DNA from: Oscillospiraceae bacterium
GTDB taxonomy: Bacteria; Bacillota; Clostridia; Oscillospirales; Oscillospiraceae
Reading direction: 5' to 3'
Length of the DNA stretch: 64,000 bases
Assembly: GCA_015068495.1 (NCBI GenBank)
Contig: SVKL01000009.1
Location: 1 to 64,000 of the forward strand
This document shows, one piece after another, positions 62,105 to 64,000 of the stretch. Every line of letters begins with the position of its first letter. The stretch's first letter is position 1. The translations under genes were made by a program, and so were the position numbers. The notes under the pieces are model-generated. The model ran no database searches and was not told the origin of the DNA. It saw only the letters and a list, made by a program, of their open reading frames with translations.

Positions 62105-62915
62105 GTCCGTCCTTTTAAGCGCGCCGTACATCCTGTGGATGCTGGTTTTTACCTTGATTCCGCTGGGTGTTATGGGCTATTATGCTCTCACAGATCCGGA
62201 TACCGGTAGTTTTACACTGGGAAATTTACGGGATTTGGGGCTGTTTTTGCCCACTTTGGGAATTTCTGTGTGGTATTCGGTGGTTTCGGCAATCATTTGT
62301 CTGCTGCTGGGATACCCTGTGGCGTACTTTATCGCCCACCGTTCCGCCCTTGCGCAGAAAATCCTGTATATGCTGATTATGCTGCCGATGTGTATGAGCT
62401 TTTTGCTTCGCACCTTGGCTTGGGTGGGCTTGCTGGAAACCAATGGCATTATCAATGTGCTGCTGGGGAAACTGGGCGTAGGCACTGTGGAGATTATCGG
62501 CACCTCCGGCGCGGTGATTTTGGGTATGGTGTATAACTACCTGCCGTATATGATTCTGCCGCTGTACGCCGTTATCGTAAAAATTGACAATCGGCTGATT
62601 GAAGCCGCCGAGGATTTGGGCTGCAACGGCGGGCAGGTCTTTGCCCGGGTGGTGCTGCCTTTGAGCGTGCCCGGCATTTTGTCCGGCATTACAATGGTGT
62701 TTGTGCCTGCTGTGTCCACCTTCTATATTTCTCAGAAGCTGGGCGGCGCAGAAACAATGCTCATCGGCGACGTGATTGAAAAACAGTTCAAAACTGCCAA
62801 CAACCCCAATTTGGGCGCTGCGCTGAGCTTGCTGCTGATGCTGATGGTGCTGGTTTGCACAGGCATTATGAATCGCTTTGGCGGCGAGGATGAGGAAGGC
62901 GGTGTGGTGGTATGA
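62091..62915 (+). CDS. potB: Spermidine/putrescine ABC transporter permease PotB
   Basis: 274-aa permease with about six helices. The start is ATG 62091, with GGAGG 9 nt upstream; ATG 62082 lies on top of that site. EAA loop [19 protein letters not shown]. The core [13 protein letters not shown] and [19 protein letters not shown] match PotB. It overlaps potCD by 4 bp. Confidence 0.93.
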   Translation: MKKNKSVLLSAPYILWMLVFTLIPLGVMGYYALTDPDTGSFTLGNLRDLGLFLPTLGISVWYSVVSAIICLLLGYPVAYFIAHRSALAQKILYMLIMLPMCMSFLLRTLAWVGLLETNGIINVLLGKLGVGTVEIIGTSGAVILGMVYNYLPYMILPLYAVIVKIDNRLIEAAEDLGCNGGQVFARVVLPLSVPGILSGITMVFVPAVSTFYISQKLGGAETMLIGDVIEKQFKTANNPNLGAALSLLLMLMVLVCTGIMNRFGGEDEEGGVVV

Positions 62916-64000
62916 AAAAAGCCAATCGCATTCTGACAATCCTTATTTTTGCATTTTTATACCTGCCTATGTTGGTTCTGGTGGTAGCATCCTTCAATAC
63001 AGGCAAGGATTTGACCATTTTTCAGGGCTTTACGCTGGATAACTACAAGGCAATGTTTCAGGACAAGGATTTGCTGGCATTGCTGGGAAATTCTCTGCTG
63101 ATTTCCATTTTATCCACCGCTGTGGCTACGGCATTCGGCACCCTTTCCGCTGTGGGAATTCACAACCTGAAGCCCCGCCTGCGGAAAACCGTAATGAGCC
63201 TGACCAACATCCCTATGACCAACCCGGATATTGTCACGGGTATTTCGCTGTCGCTGCTGTTTGTGTTCATCGGTTCTACGCTTTTGCATCAAAAAGAGAG
63301 CCTGAACTTTTGGACACTGCTGATTGCCCACATCACCTTCAATCTTCCTTACGTGATTTTGAACGTGATGCCCAAATTAAAGCAGATGAATCCTGCTCTT
63401 CAGGATGCGGCGATGGATTTGGGCTGTACCCCTGTGCAGTCGTTTTTTAAGGTTACCCTTCACGAGATTATGCCCGGCATCGTATCCGGCGCTATTATGG
63501 CGTTTACGATGAGCCTTGATGATTTTGTGATCAGCTACTTTGTAACCGGCTCCGGCTTCTTAACTCTGCCGGTGGAGATTTATTCCTACACCAAAAAGCC
63601 TATGCAGCCCCGGGTTTACGCTATGTTTACCCTGCTGTTTTTGCTGATTTTTGTGCTGATGGTCACAATGAATCTGCTGCAAATCCGGGCGGACAAGAAG
63701 AAAGTGAGCAAGCAGGTCAAGCCGGTAAGCAAGGGGCAGAAGGTGTTCCGCAGAGTGTGCGCCGGCGTGTGCGCTGTGGGCGTGCTGTTGGGCTGCACTT
63801 GGCTGATTCTGTCCACACGGCAGAAAAAGGTTACCCTTAACGTGATGAACTGGGGACAGAATATTGCCGACGGCAGTGACGAAACGATGGACATCGTTGC
63901 CGCCTTTGAGGAGAAATATCCCCACATTAATGTGAACTACACCACCTACGATTCCAACGAATCGCTGTATGCCAAATTGGCAGGTGGCGGACTGACGGTG
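62912..64000 (+). CDS. potCD: PotCD: polyamine permease fused to its substrate-binding domain (partial, cut by the window end)
   Basis: The frame is open from ATG 62912 to the last base (363 codons). Residues 1-260 form a PotC permease (ILTILIFAFLYLPMLVLVV; EAA loop AAMDLGCTPVQSFFKVTLHE). After VTMNLLQIRADKKKVSKQ there is a basic linker, another hydrophobic segment (about 278-296), and then NVMNWGQNIADG and IVAAFEEKYPHINVNYTTYD, the start of a PotD-type binding protein. The linker is read continuously with no stop or frameshift, so this is a true fusion, known from other Firmicutes. The binding domain stays membrane-tethered. C-terminus lies outside the window. Confidence 0.93.
   Translation, partial: MKKANRILTILIFAFLYLPMLVLVVASFNTGKDLTIFQGFTLDNYKAMFQDKDLLALLGNSLLISILSTAVATAFGTLSAVGIHNLKPRLRKTVMSLTNIPMTNPDIVTGISLSLLFVFIGSTLLHQKESLNFWTLLIAHITFNLPYVILNVMPKLKQMNPALQDAAMDLGCTPVQSFFKVTLHEIMPGIVSGAIMAFTMSLDDFVISYFVTGSGFLTLPVEIYSYTKKPMQPRVYAMFTLLFLLIFVLMVTMNLLQIRADKKKVSKQVKPVSKGQKVFRRVCAGVCAVGVLLGCTWLILSTRQKKVTLNVMNWGQNIADGSDETMDIVAAFEEKYPHINVNYTTYDSNESLYAKLAGGGLTV

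Overview
The window looks like chromosomal DNA of an anaerobic, low-to-mid GC Gram-positive of the class Clostridia, most likely an Oscillospiraceae-type gut bacterium. The reasons are lipoprotein and LPXTG-type surface proteins with sortases, a rubrerythrin, a sporulation-type sigma factor (SigK-like), the short archaeal/eukaryotic-like ProRS, a PotCD fusion, and strong AGGAGG ribosome sites with frequent TTG/GTG starts. No genome match was possible, so the taxon is an inference.

Layout, left half. 0.5-8.9 kb is a compact phosphate regulon: pstSCAB-phoU, phoP-phoR and a Na/Pi cotransporter, with three sites of 11-bp-phased TTTACAT-like repeats that look like PhoP boxes. 9.1-18.6 kb is a sortase-assembled pilus operon: coiled-coil protein, dedicated signal peptidase I, 1423-aa tip adhesin, backbone pilin, class C sortase, minor pilin, and a second sortase homologue that appears to have lost its catalytic residues. 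A D,D-carboxypeptidase with 11 cell-wall-binding repeats follows. 20-26.3 kb is housekeeping: a 52-aa small ORF, proS, a NagD-like phosphatase, a DUF1461-like membrane protein, rubrerythrin, a hexapeptide-repeat protein and glmM. 26.35-36.2 kb, minus strand, encodes a 2664-aa vWA/multi-pilin-domain surface protein, a Cys-rich 122-aa protein and a two-HTH LuxR-type regulator whose promoter sits inside a long inverted repeat.

Layout, right half. sigK is followed by two tRNA genes (probable Ile2-CAT and Trp-CCA). Immediately after them lies an AT-richer island with an RHH regulator, a nuclease-methyltransferase fusion and a specificity subunit, resembling a BcgI-type (Type IIB) restriction-modification system. 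Next come araB, an AraC regulator and an (alpha/alpha)6 glycosidase, then a purine locus: xpt plus a LURP-one protein on the minus strand, divergent from a BMP-family nucleoside ABC transporter behind a guanine-type riboswitch with an unusual L2 loop. A lysine-riboswitch-controlled amino-acid ABC transporter, a MATE pump, an SDR mannonate/fructuronate oxidoreductase, a cobalamin-riboswitch-controlled ECF transporter and a polyamine transporter (potA-potB-potCD, cut by the window end) complete it.

The best candidates for something new are the pilus operon (pseudo-CHAP tip with a tandem CX4HXHX3C motif, apparently dead second sortase, 30-bp perfect palindrome between pilin and sortase), the giant adhesin with its own hybrid regulator, the RHH-controlled Type IIB-like island, and the riboswitch with the expanded L2 loop. 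No CRISPR array, rRNA, transposase, integrase or phage structural gene was seen.
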